Shown in pieces: positions 1 through 6,679 of a stretch of 10,899 nucleotides of DNA. The stretch is taken from NCBI GenBank assembly GCA_030039095.1, contig JASHQP010000581.1, positions 1-10,899 on the forward strand, in the 5' to 3' direction. This stretch comes from Streptosporangiaceae bacterium. GTDB taxonomy: Bacteria > Actinomycetota > Actinomycetes > Streptosporangiales > Streptosporangiaceae. Every line of letters starts with the position of its first letter. The stretch's first letter is position 1. The notes beneath the pieces were generated by a model. The model was not told where the DNA came from. It made no database searches and saw nothing but the letters and a program-made list of their open reading frames with translations. The position numbers and the translations under genes were made by a program.

Positions 1-1144
1 CGGGCGCGGTGGGCGGGCCGGTCATCGGCGGCCCGACCGCCATCGTGGGCGCCCCCGCCATCGTGTCGCCGGGGCCGCCCTGACCCTGCCCCGGGCCCTG
101 AGCTTGGGGAACCTGCTCGCCGTATCCAAACCAGGGGTCCGGGACCGGCGCGGCCCAGTCGTCAGGTACCGGCACGGCGGGGCCGGCCGCGGGAGCAGCC
201 GCGGCGGCCGGCGGGACCGGCGCAGCCGGACTGGCGTAGTCGCTGCTCCCGAGCGCCGAGCGGAGCGCGTCGGCGAACTGCCCGCAGGTCGCGAAGCGGT
301 CCGCCGGATTCTTCGCCAGCGCGGTCGCCAGCACGGCGTCGACCGCCGAGGGCAGATCCGGGCGCTGCGCAGCGGCAGACGGCGGCGGCGCGTAGAGCTG
401 TGCGTACATCAGGGTCAGGCCCTGGTCCTGCCCGAACGGCGGCGTGCCGCACAGCAGTTCGTAGGCGGAGCAGGCCAGCGAGTACAGGTCCGCGCGGCCG
501 TCGATCTCATGCCTCTCGATCTGTTCCGGTGCCGCGTAGTCGAGCGGCTCGACCTGGCCCGCTGCGATGATCTCGCTGGACGGCGAGTTGCGGCTCATGC
601 CGAAGTCGGCCAGGTACACGTGCCCGGGGCCACCGTCGCTGGCCGGCTGCGCGGCTGCTTCGGTTCCGTTGGCCTGGTCACCGGCGTCGAGGAGCATGTT
701 GGAGGGCCTGACGTCGCCATGAATCAGGCCGTGCGCGTGACAGGCGTCCAGAGCCGACGCGACCGCGGCGATGATGGTCCACGCCCAGTCCACGGGCAGC
801 GGGCCGTGCCGGTTGAGCAGCGACCTCGCGTCGCCGCTCTGCACGCAGTGCATCGCCACGAACAGGTTGCCTGCGGCCTCGTCGGCCGCATAGATCGGGA
901 TGATGTGCGGGTGCCCGATCGTGGCAGCCATGCGCGAGTCGTGAAGGAACCGGGAACGGAACGCCGCATCGCCGGCCAGTTCCGGCGCCACGACCTTGAG
1001 CGCAACGTTGCTGCCCGTCTGCTGGTCCTGGGCAAGGTAGACAACGGCCATGGCGCCCCGGCCGATGAATCCGCCCAGCCGGTAGTGGGCGATCTGGCCC
1101 GATATACCGGAGTAGGGCAGGGCCGGCTCTGTCTCTCGGCTCAC
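1..1144 (-). CDS. Hanks-type serine/threonine protein kinase, C-terminus cut by window edge
   Basis: Reverse-strand frame reading from GTG at 1144-1142 off the left edge; 381 residues are visible. The kinase domain covers about residues 20-290. Seen motifs: glycine loop GRGAMAVVY (28-36), ATP-binding Lys50 in VALKVV, catalytic-loop HGDVRPSN (142-149), metal-binding DFG (180-182), AAPEQ (204-208) and DLYSLA in the F-helix region. It is followed by an Ala/Pro/Gly-rich linker with two TMA-containing repeats near the edge. In this family such a linker usually leads to a membrane segment and an extracellular sensor, which are not visible here. Oddities: HRD is HGD, the catalytic-loop Lys is Arg146, and the C-helix Glu is apparently Asp69; an acidic, low-complexity insert lies before DFG. 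The start is chosen because an upstream ATG (1155) is out of frame and stops after four codons. Membership of the kinase fold is certain; activity is not. It is divergently oriented from pepC. Confidence 0.9.
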   Translation of the reverse strand, partial: MSRETEPALPYSGISGQIAHYRLGGFIGRGAMAVVYLAQDQQTGSNVALKVVAPELAGDAAFRSRFLHDSRMAATIGHPHIIPIYAADEAAGNLFVAMHCVQSGDARSLLNRHGPLPVDWAWTIIAAVASALDACHAHGLIHGDVRPSNMLLDAGDQANGTEAAAQPASDGGPGHVYLADFGMSRNSPSSEIIAAGQVEPLDYAAPEQIERHEIDGRADLYSLACSAYELLCGTPPFGQDQGLTLMYAQLYAPPPSAAAQRPDLPSAVDAVLATALAKNPADRFATCGQFADALRSALGSSDYASPAAPVPPAAAAAPAAGPAVPVPDDWAAPVPDPWFGYGEQVPQAQGPGQGQGGPGDTMAGAPTMAVGPPMTGPPTAP

Positions 1145-1365
1145 AAGCGCACCATCAGGCGGTCGGCGTTTTTTCGGATAAAGACATCTCACCAGGCTGG
1201 CCGGGTTTTCGCGGCATAACTCGGCAACGCGGCACAACCGGCAGCCACCGCCGGATTCGCGCAGCGGAGGAAGCTCAGCACCGGTTTTGCAGGACTGGGC
1301 CCATATGGCGCGCCTGGCTGCGCTGATAGCTTGGTCAGGGGAAGCAACGATGCTGAGGAGGGACC
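1145..1365. other. Divergent intergenic region between kinase and pepC
   Basis: This 221-base region separates two divergently transcribed genes, so both promoters should lie in it. The only locally A/T-richer patch is about 1166-1185, nearer the kinase start. I could not identify a convincing -35/-10 pair for either strand; a TTGCAG at 1287-1292 has no good partner at normal spacing. No coding potential or strong repeat was seen. Confidence 0.5.
1356..1361 (+). promoter_or_regulatory. Perfect Shine-Dalgarno of pepC
   Basis: AGGAGG, a full match to the 16S anti-Shine-Dalgarno core, ends 4 bases before the ATG at 1366. It fixes that ATG as the start and predicts efficient translation. Confidence 0.8.
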
Positions 1366-2703
1366 ATGCGGAGCAATGACGGGACGCTGAGCGCGCAGGA
1401 CCTGGAGCTGCTCCGCAAGGACTTCGCGGCCAACCCGGCGTACCGGCTGGCGCAGAACGCGGTGACGAGGGTCTCCGTCGACGACGTGGCGATCAGCAGG
1501 GAGATCATCAACAGCACGGATCACTCGCTGTCCACGCTGCTCGACGACTGGAAGGTCACCAACCAGCAGCGCAGCGGGCGCTGCTGGCTGTTCGCCGGGC
1601 TCAACCTGCTGCGCGTCGGCGCGATGAAGAAGATGGGACTCAAGGACTTCGAGTTCTCGCAGAACTACGCCATGTTCTGGGACAAGATCGAGCGGGCGAA
1701 CTACTTCCTCGAGGCCATCATCGAGACCGCCGGCCTCGACGTCGACGACCGCACCGTCGCGTTCCTGCTGAACGAGGTCGCCGGCGACGGCGGTCAGTGG
1801 AACATGTTCGTCGCCCTCGTCGACAAGCACGGCCTCGTGCCCAAGGCTTTCATGCCGGAGACGGAGAGCTCGTCCTCGACCGGCCGGATGAACGCGGTGC
1901 TGCGCAACCTGCTCCGGCAGGGGGCCAAGTCGCTGCGCCAGGCGTCCGCACAGGGTCCCGAGGCGGCCCGCGCCGTGAAGGCCGACATCCTCGGCGTGGT
2001 CTACCGCGTTCTGTGCATCCACCTCGGCACCCCGCCGGAGCAGATCGACTGGCAGTGGACCGACAAGGACAAGAAGTTCCACCGCGACGGCGTGCTCACA
2101 CCCCAGGAGTTCGCGGCCAGGTACGTCACGCTGCCGATCGACGACTACGTGTGCCTGGTCCACGACCCGCGGCCGACGAGCCCGGTGGGCCAGACCTTCA
2201 CGGTCCAGTACCTCGGCAACGTGCTCGGGGCGCCGCCGGTCACCTACCTCAACGTCGACGTGCAGGTGATGAAGGACATCGCGGCCCGGACGCTGCAGGG
2301 GGGCGAGCCGGTGTGGTTCGGCTGCGACGTCTCCAAGATGATGAGCAACGAGTACGGCATCTGGGACGCACGTCTGTACGACCTGTCCTCGGTGTACGAC
2401 ACGGCCTTCACCCTCGACAAGGCCGACCGCCTCATCTACCACGAGACGCTGATGACCCACGCCATGCTGTTCACCGGCGTCGACGTGCTCGACGGCGCGA
2501 CCCGCAGGTGGCGCGTCGAGAACAGCTGGGGCCCGGACAAGGGCAAGGACGGCTTCTACACGATGAACGACTCGTGGTTCGACGAGTACGTGTTCGAGAT
2601 CGCGGCGCGGCGTGACGCGCTGCCGGAAGAACTGCGCGCCGCGCTGGACACCACTCCGATCGTGCTGCCCGCCTGGGATCCGATGGGCGCCCTCGCCCGG
2701 TAG
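1366..2703 (+). CDS. pepC: Aminopeptidase C / bleomycin hydrolase (peptidase C1B)
   Basis: This 445-residue cytosolic papain-fold cysteine aminopeptidase matches the usual family length (about 440-455). The catalytic set is complete: oxyanion Gln67 and nucleophile Cys73 in NQQRSGRCWLFAG, His365 in MTHAMLFTG, and Asn386 in RVENSWG. In the family these enzymes form hexameric barrels that trim peptides from the N-terminus and can deamidate bleomycin. The C-terminus, LPAWDPMGALAR, is the conserved tail that sits in the active-site cleft and acts as a molecular ruler; here one extra Arg follows the Ala. The start is set by a perfect AGGAGG. It is transcribed in the same direction as the downstream monooxygenase operon but separated from it by 251 bases with a candidate terminator and promoter, so it is probably its own unit. 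It could equally be labelled C1 family peptidase; a specific role in drug resistance is only inferred from the family name. Confidence 0.95.
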   Translation: MRSNDGTLSAQDLELLRKDFAANPAYRLAQNAVTRVSVDDVAISREIINSTDHSLSTLLDDWKVTNQQRSGRCWLFAGLNLLRVGAMKKMGLKDFEFSQNYAMFWDKIERANYFLEAIIETAGLDVDDRTVAFLLNEVAGDGGQWNMFVALVDKHGLVPKAFMPETESSSSTGRMNAVLRNLLRQGAKSLRQASAQGPEAARAVKADILGVVYRVLCIHLGTPPEQIDWQWTDKDKKFHRDGVLTPQEFAARYVTLPIDDYVCLVHDPRPTSPVGQTFTVQYLGNVLGAPPVTYLNVDVQVMKDIAARTLQGGEPVWFGCDVSKMMSNEYGIWDARLYDLSSVYDTAFTLDKADRLIYHETLMTHAMLFTGVDVLDGATRRWRVENSWGPDKGKDGFYTMNDSWFDEYVFEIAARRDALPEELRAALDTTPIVLPAWDPMGALAR

Positions 2704-2726
2704 CGACTCCGCTGCGGCGCTCGGCC

Positions 2727-2756
2727 GCATGGCCGGCCGGCTCCTGCCGGGCATGC
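2727..2756 (+). terminator. Possible hairpin terminator after pepC
   Basis: A GC-rich inverted repeat starts 23 bases after the pepC stop. GCATG at 2727-2731 and CCGGC at 2737-2741 can pair with GCCGG at 2746-2750 and CATGC at 2752-2756 around a TCCT loop, leaving a bulge on the left arm. There is no U-tract, as is common in high-GC actinomycetes, so function is uncertain. Confidence 0.3.
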
Positions 2757-2888
2757 GCTACCGGCGCCACCTGTGCTGGCGGTACTCCATCTGCTGGCGC
2801 AAGCCCGTTCCGGGCACACGCTGATCGCGTCGCCGGCGGAGGCGGCCTCGAGGGCAGGCGGTGGCCTGGCTGCCGAAGATGATCTTAT

Positions 2889-2918
2889 TCGACAATGCCT
2901 ATCGAGATTACCTAGAAT
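2889..2918 (+). promoter_or_regulatory. Candidate sigma-70-type promoter of the monooxygenase operon
   Basis: TCGACA (2889-2894) and TAGAAT (2913-2918) are separated by 18 bases. They match the vegetative consensus hexamers TTGACA and TATAAT at 5/6 and 5/6 positions by eye. They lie in an unusually A/T-rich island (about 2878-2953) just before the first monooxygenase gene. An AGGAG at 2947-2951 serves as ribosome binding site for the ATG at 2955. Confidence 0.5.
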
Positions 2919-2954
2919 GCTGGTCATAAGGCCGTTGTGAATCGTTAGGAGATC

Positions 2955-4175
2955 ATGTCCGCGGCATCCTCCCCATTGCACCTGGCCGTCGCGCTCGACG
3001 GGGCTGGCTGGCATCCAGCCGCGTGGCGCGAGCCGTCGGCACGCCCAGACGAGCTGTTCCAGGCTCGCTACTGGGTGGACCTGATCCGGGAGGCCGAGCG
3101 CGGCCTGCTCGACTTCGTGACCATCGAGGACGGCCTTGGCCTGCAGTCGTCCCGCCCGTTCGAGCGGGACGGGCGCATCGACCAGGTGCGCGGGCGCCTC
3201 GACGCGGTGCTGATCGCGGCCCGGGCGGCGCCGCTGACCAGTGGCATCGGGCTGGTCCCGACGGCGGTGGTCACGCACACCGAGCCGTTCCACATCTCCA
3301 AGGCCATCGCCACGCTGGACTACGTCAGCACCGGGCGGGCCGGCCTGCGGGTGCAGGTCACGGCGCGCCCGCACGAGGCGGCGCACTTCGGCCGGCGCAC
3401 GTTGCCGGCGCTCGACCTGACCGACCGGTCCAGCCCGCAGGTCCGGGACCTGGTCGAGGAGCTGTTCACCGAGTCCGAGGACTACGTCGAGGTGGTCAGG
3501 CGGCTGTGGGACAGCTGGGACGACGACGCCGAGATCCGCGACGCCGCCACCGGCCGGTTCATCGACCGCGGCAAGCTGCACTACATCGACTTCACCGGCG
3601 ATCACTTCAGCGTCAGGGGGCCGTCGATCACGCCGCGGCCGCCGCAGGGCCAGCCGATCGTCGGCGCGCTCGGCCACGCCGGAGTGCCGTACCGGCTGAT
3701 CGCCCGGTCGGCCGACGTGGGGTTCGTCACGCCGCGCGACGCCGCGCACGCGGCCGCGATCGTGGCCGAGATCCGTGACGACCAGAAGGCCGCCGGCCGC
3801 GCCGGGGACGCCGTGCACGTCTTCGGGGACCTCGTGGTGTTCCTCGACGAGCCCGGCGGCGAGACCGGCGCCGAGCGCAGGGCCCGCCTCGATGAGCTCG
3901 CCGGATACCCCTACGCCAGCGACGCGACGATCTTCACCGGGACGGCCGCGGGCCTGGCCGATCTGCTGCAGGCGTGGCAAGGCAGCGGGCTGTCCGGGTT
4001 CCGGCTGCGCCCGGGGGCCATCCCGCAGGACCTGCACGCGATCACCAGCGGGCTGGTGGCCGAACTGCAGCGGCGCGCCGCGTTCCGTCACTCGTATGAG
4101 TCCGGAACGTTGCGCGGGCTGCTTGGGCTGAGCCGGCCGGCGAACCGTTATGCGATGGGAGGGACCCGGCCGTGA
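2955..4175 (+). CDS. LLM class flavin-dependent monooxygenase, NtaA/SnaA-like (operon gene A)
   Basis: This 406-residue protein has the luciferase-like TIM-barrel fold. Family features seen: the N-terminal strand LHLAVALDGAGWHP, the helix region RYWVDLIREAERGLLDFVTIEDG, the central ATLDYVSTGRAGL, the ITPRPPQGQPIVGA strand, and the C-terminal SGTLRGLLGLSRPANRY typical of NtaA-type enzymes. Proteins of this group use FMNH2 and O2 supplied with a partner reductase to oxygenate varied substrates (nitrilotriacetate, organosulfur compounds, streptogramin precursors), so the substrate cannot be assigned. It is shorter than its neighbour gene B. The usual NVVTS stretch of the NtaA group is replaced by VQVTARP (residues 133-139), which suggests a diverged substrate or flavin pocket. 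It is first in the operon; its stop overlaps gene B by 4 bases. The ATG is supported by AGGAG three bases upstream of it. Confidence 0.9.
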   Translation: MSAASSPLHLAVALDGAGWHPAAWREPSARPDELFQARYWVDLIREAERGLLDFVTIEDGLGLQSSRPFERDGRIDQVRGRLDAVLIAARAAPLTSGIGLVPTAVVTHTEPFHISKAIATLDYVSTGRAGLRVQVTARPHEAAHFGRRTLPALDLTDRSSPQVRDLVEELFTESEDYVEVVRRLWDSWDDDAEIRDAATGRFIDRGKLHYIDFTGDHFSVRGPSITPRPPQGQPIVGALGHAGVPYRLIARSADVGFVTPRDAAHAAAIVAEIRDDQKAAGRAGDAVHVFGDLVVFLDEPGGETGAERRARLDELAGYPYASDATIFTGTAAGLADLLQAWQGSGLSGFRLRPGAIPQDLHAITSGLVAELQRRAAFRHSYESGTLRGLLGLSRPANRYAMGGTRP

Positions 4176-5590
4176 CCAGGCCGCTCAAGCAGATCCACCT
4201 GGCGGCGCACTTTCCTGGCGTCAACAACACCACGGTGTGGAGCGACCCGCGGTCGGGCAGCCACATCGAGTTCAGCTCGTTCGCGCACCTGGCGCGGACC
4301 GCGGAGCGGGCCAAGTTCGACTTCCTGTTCCTCGCCGAGGGGCTGCGGCTGCGGGAGCAGAACGGGCTGATCTACGACCTCGACGTGGTGGGGCGCCCGG
4401 ACACCTTCACGGTGCTCGCGGCGCTCGCCGCGGTCACCGGCCGGCTGGGCCTGGCCGGCACGATCAACTCCACGTTCAACGAGCCGTACGAGGTGGCCCG
4501 GCAGTTCGCGAGCCTGGACCACCTGTCCGGCGGGCGGGCCGCGTGGAACGTCGTCACGTCGTGGGACGCGTTCACCGGCGAGAACTTCCGGCGTGGCGGC
4601 TTCCTGCCGCAGGACCAGCGGTACTCGAGGGCGCGGGCGTTCCTGGAGACCACGTGGGAGCTGTTCGACTCCTGGCACGGCGACGAGATCGTCGCCGACA
4701 AGGCAACCGGCGAGTTCCTCGCCGATGCCCGGCCGGGCACGTTCGAGCGGTCCGATCAGCACTTCGACATCCGCGGGCAGTTCAACGTGCCGCGCAGCCC
4801 GCAGGGCCGCCCGGTCATCTTCCAGGCCGGCGACTCCGACGAGGGCCGCGAGTTCGCCGCGTCGAGCGCCGACGCGATCTTCAGCCGCCACGGCACGCTC
4901 GAGGACGGGCAGGCGTTCTACTCCGACGTCAAGGGCAGGCTGGACCGCTACGGGCGCGGCCGTGACGAGCTGCTGATCCTGCCGGCCGCCACGTTCGTGC
5001 TCGCCGGCACCGACGCCGAGGCGGCCGAGCTGGCGCGCGAGGTCCGGCTGCAGCAGGTCAGCGGGCAGACCGCGATCAAGTTCCTGGAGCAGCTGTGGAA
5101 CCGCGACCTGTCCGGCTACGACCCGGACGGCCCGCTGCCGGACGTCGACCCGGTCCCGGGTGAGAACACGGTCTCGCGCGGCCGGGCCAGCGTGCGGATG
5201 CACCGGGACCCGGTGGCGATCGCGGCGCAGTGGCGGGCGAAGGCCGAGGCGGAGAACCTGTCGATCCGCGAGCTGATCATCGAGGTCACGGGCAGGCAGA
5301 CGTTCATCGGCTCCGCGGCAACGATCGCCGGGCAGATCAACACGCTGGTCCAGGCCGACGCCAGCGACGGGTTCATCCTGGTGCCGCACATCACGCCGGG
5401 CGGGCTCGACGAGTTCGCCGACACGGTCGTGCCGCTGCTGCAGGAGCGCGGCGTCTTCCGCGCCGACTACGAGGGCACCACCCTGCGCGAGCACCTCGGC
5501 CTCGCGCCGCTGCCGTCCGGTGCCGCGCACAGAGCGGGAGGCCTTGGGGGGGTCGTCCCCCCGGGCAAGCTCAGCCGGGCGGCGTCATGA
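4172..5590 (+). CDS. NtaA/SnaA/DszA family FMN-dependent monooxygenase (operon gene B)
   Basis: This 472-residue flavin-dependent oxygenase starts at a GTG that overlaps the stop of gene A (GTGA), with GGGAGGG at 4157-4163 as ribosome binding site, so the two are translationally coupled. Group signatures: IHLAAHFPGVNNTTVW near the N-terminus, FLFLAEGL, TINSTFNEPYEVARQFASLD, SGGRAAWNVVTSWDAF (NVVTS at residues 126-130), PQGRPVIFQAGDSDEGREFAA, and the C-terminal ITPGGLDEFADTVVPLLQERG. The classical family end (TLREHLGL) is followed not by the usual PANRY-like terminus but by a low-complexity tail of about 25 residues, part of it encoded by a G7/C6 hairpin. The enzyme needs reduced FMN, presumably from the flavin reductase at 7845-8330. 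The substrate is unknown: the family covers NTA, EDTA, dibenzothiophene sulfone and pristinamycin oxygenases. Confidence 0.93.
   Translation: MTRPLKQIHLAAHFPGVNNTTVWSDPRSGSHIEFSSFAHLARTAERAKFDFLFLAEGLRLREQNGLIYDLDVVGRPDTFTVLAALAAVTGRLGLAGTINSTFNEPYEVARQFASLDHLSGGRAAWNVVTSWDAFTGENFRRGGFLPQDQRYSRARAFLETTWELFDSWHGDEIVADKATGEFLADARPGTFERSDQHFDIRGQFNVPRSPQGRPVIFQAGDSDEGREFAASSADAIFSRHGTLEDGQAFYSDVKGRLDRYGRGRDELLILPAATFVLAGTDAEAAELAREVRLQQVSGQTAIKFLEQLWNRDLSGYDPDGPLPDVDPVPGENTVSRGRASVRMHRDPVAIAAQWRAKAEAENLSIRELIIEVTGRQTFIGSAATIAGQINTLVQADASDGFILVPHITPGGLDEFADTVVPLLQERGVFRADYEGTTLREHLGLAPLPSGAAHRAGGLGGVVPPGKLSRAAS
5546..5562 (+). repeat. G7-TCGT-C6 hairpin at the gene B/gene C junction
   Basis: Seven G (5546-5552), TCGT (5553-5556) and six C (5557-5562) form a perfect six-pair G/C stem with a four-base loop. 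It lies inside the last codons of gene B and ends 24 bases before the ATG of gene C. It encodes part of the unusual C-terminal tail of gene B. It could be an mRNA stability, processing or translation element, or a dispersed palindromic repeat that inserted here. Confidence 0.6.
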
Positions 5591-6669
5591 AGTTCCTGGC
5601 GATCACGCTGATCGTGCACGCACCCGACCCGATCACCGGCATTCAGAAGTCGACCACCGACCGGTTCCACGAGGTGATCAGCAACGCTCAGCTCGCCGAG
5701 GAACTCGGCTTCGACGGCTTCGGCGTGGGCGAGCGGCACGAGCGGCCGTTCATCTCCTCGTCGCCGCCGGTGACGCTGAGCTACATCGCGGCGCTGACCT
5801 CGCGGATCCGGCTGTTCACCGCCGTCACGACGCTGAGCCTGCTGGATCCGGTCCGCGCGTACGAGGACTACGCGACGCTCGACCACCTGTCCGGCGGGCG
5901 CCTCGAGCTGATCATCGGGAAGGGCAACGGCGCCGCGCAGCGCGAGCTGTTCAGCGTCACGCCCGAGGACCAGTGGGACCGCAACGCCGAGAGCTACGAG
6001 ATCTTCCGGCAGATCTGGCGCAACCCGACGGTGACCGCCTCGCCGCGGTTCCGGCCGCCGCTGCGCGACGCCGAGGTCTGGCCGCGGCCGCTGCAGCAGC
6101 CGATCCGCATCTGGCACGGCAGCGCGACCAGCAAGGAGTCCGTCGACCTCGCCGCCCGCTACGGCGACCCGCTGTTCTCCGCGAACGTGACCAACCCGGT
6201 CGAGCCGTACGCGGAGCTGGTCCGTCACTACCGCGAGCGCTGGGCGCACTACGGGCACGACCCGGCCGGCCTGGTGGTCGGCGCGGGCACGGCCGGCTAC
6301 TACGCGGCTCGTAATTCCCAGGACGCGCTTGACGTGTACCGGCCGATCTTCGCCGCGCAGCGCGCGTTCCAGCAGCGGCTCGGCCTGCAGCCGGTCTTCA
6401 CCGACCTGGACGACTTCGTCGCCCGTAGTTCCGCGCTAATTGGCAGCCCACAACAGGTCATCGACAAGGTGCACCGCTACCACGAGCAGCTCGGGCACAG
6501 CGTGATGCACCTGCACGCCGACGCGGGCGGGCTCACCGACGCACAGCACCGTGCGTCGCTCGAGCTCTTCCAGTCCGACATCGCCCCGGTGCTGCGCCGG
6601 GACATCCCCGACCCGCCCTGGCCCGGCGAGACCGTGGCCGACCCGGCGCTCGCCGGCGCTGCGACCTAA
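5587..6669 (+). CDS. LLM class flavin-dependent oxidoreductase, LuxA-like (operon gene C)
   Basis: This 360-residue protein starts at the ATG that overlaps the stop of gene B (ATGA). The frame stays open upstream, but only this start gives the proper barrel strand MKFLAITLIVH; no good Shine-Dalgarno is visible, so translation probably depends on coupling to gene B. Luciferase-like features: AEELGFDGFGVGERH (Glu49, His51, where LuxA-type enzymes carry an EHH motif), DYATLDHLSGGRLELIIGKGNG, and the strand IRIWHGSATSKESVDLAARYGD. A conserved C-terminal half follows, with FVARSSALIGSPQQVIDKV. It is a different subfamily from genes A and B. The cofactor is most likely FMNH2, given the adjacent reductase; an F420-using enzyme cannot be excluded from the fold alone. 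The substrate is unknown. Confidence 0.92.
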   Translation: MKFLAITLIVHAPDPITGIQKSTTDRFHEVISNAQLAEELGFDGFGVGERHERPFISSSPPVTLSYIAALTSRIRLFTAVTTLSLLDPVRAYEDYATLDHLSGGRLELIIGKGNGAAQRELFSVTPEDQWDRNAESYEIFRQIWRNPTVTASPRFRPPLRDAEVWPRPLQQPIRIWHGSATSKESVDLAARYGDPLFSANVTNPVEPYAELVRHYRERWAHYGHDPAGLVVGAGTAGYYAARNSQDALDVYRPIFAAQRAFQQRLGLQPVFTDLDDFVARSSALIGSPQQVIDKVHRYHEQLGHSVMHLHADAGGLTDAQHRASLELFQSDIAPVLRRDIPDPPWPGETVADPALAGAAT

Positions 6670-6675
6670 GAGGGG
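6669..6675 (+). promoter_or_regulatory. Ribosome binding site fixing the start of gene D
   Basis: AGAGGGG ends 4 bases before the ATG at 6680 and overlaps the last base of gene C's stop codon. It decides for this ATG over an open extension reaching back into gene C. Confidence 0.65.
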
Positions 6676-6679
6676 ACAT

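Noticed and set aside
104..1219. Long plus-strand open frame opposite the kinase
   Set aside because: Its product is Arg/Gly/Val-rich with no domain, while the reverse strand encodes a full kinase domain. It is a GC-bias shadow.
2612..2824. Small plus-strand open frame overlapping the pepC end
   Set aside because: It overlaps pepC in another frame, has no ribosome binding site and an Arg/Cys/Trp-rich composition; it covers the probable terminator region.
2895..2940. Two tiny open frames (MPIEIT and MLVIRPL) before gene A, considered as leader peptides
   Set aside because: Both starts lie in or upstream of the likely -10 element (2913-2918), so they would not be on the transcript, and neither has a ribosome binding site or an amino-acid run that would suggest attenuation.
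1189..4091. Two long minus-strand open frames (1189-2754 and 2556-4091) opposite pepC and gene A
   Set aside because: Low-complexity Arg/Val/Asp-rich translations antisense to clearly conserved genes; no motif and no ribosome binding site noted.
4148..5530. Long minus-strand open frame opposite gene B
   Set aside because: Same antisense artefact of high-GC codon use; the plus strand has clear NtaA-family motifs.
5230..5586. Upstream extension of gene C in the same frame
   Set aside because: The extension overlaps gene B and is Arg/Pro-rich junk; the barrel strand begins at the ATG 5587.
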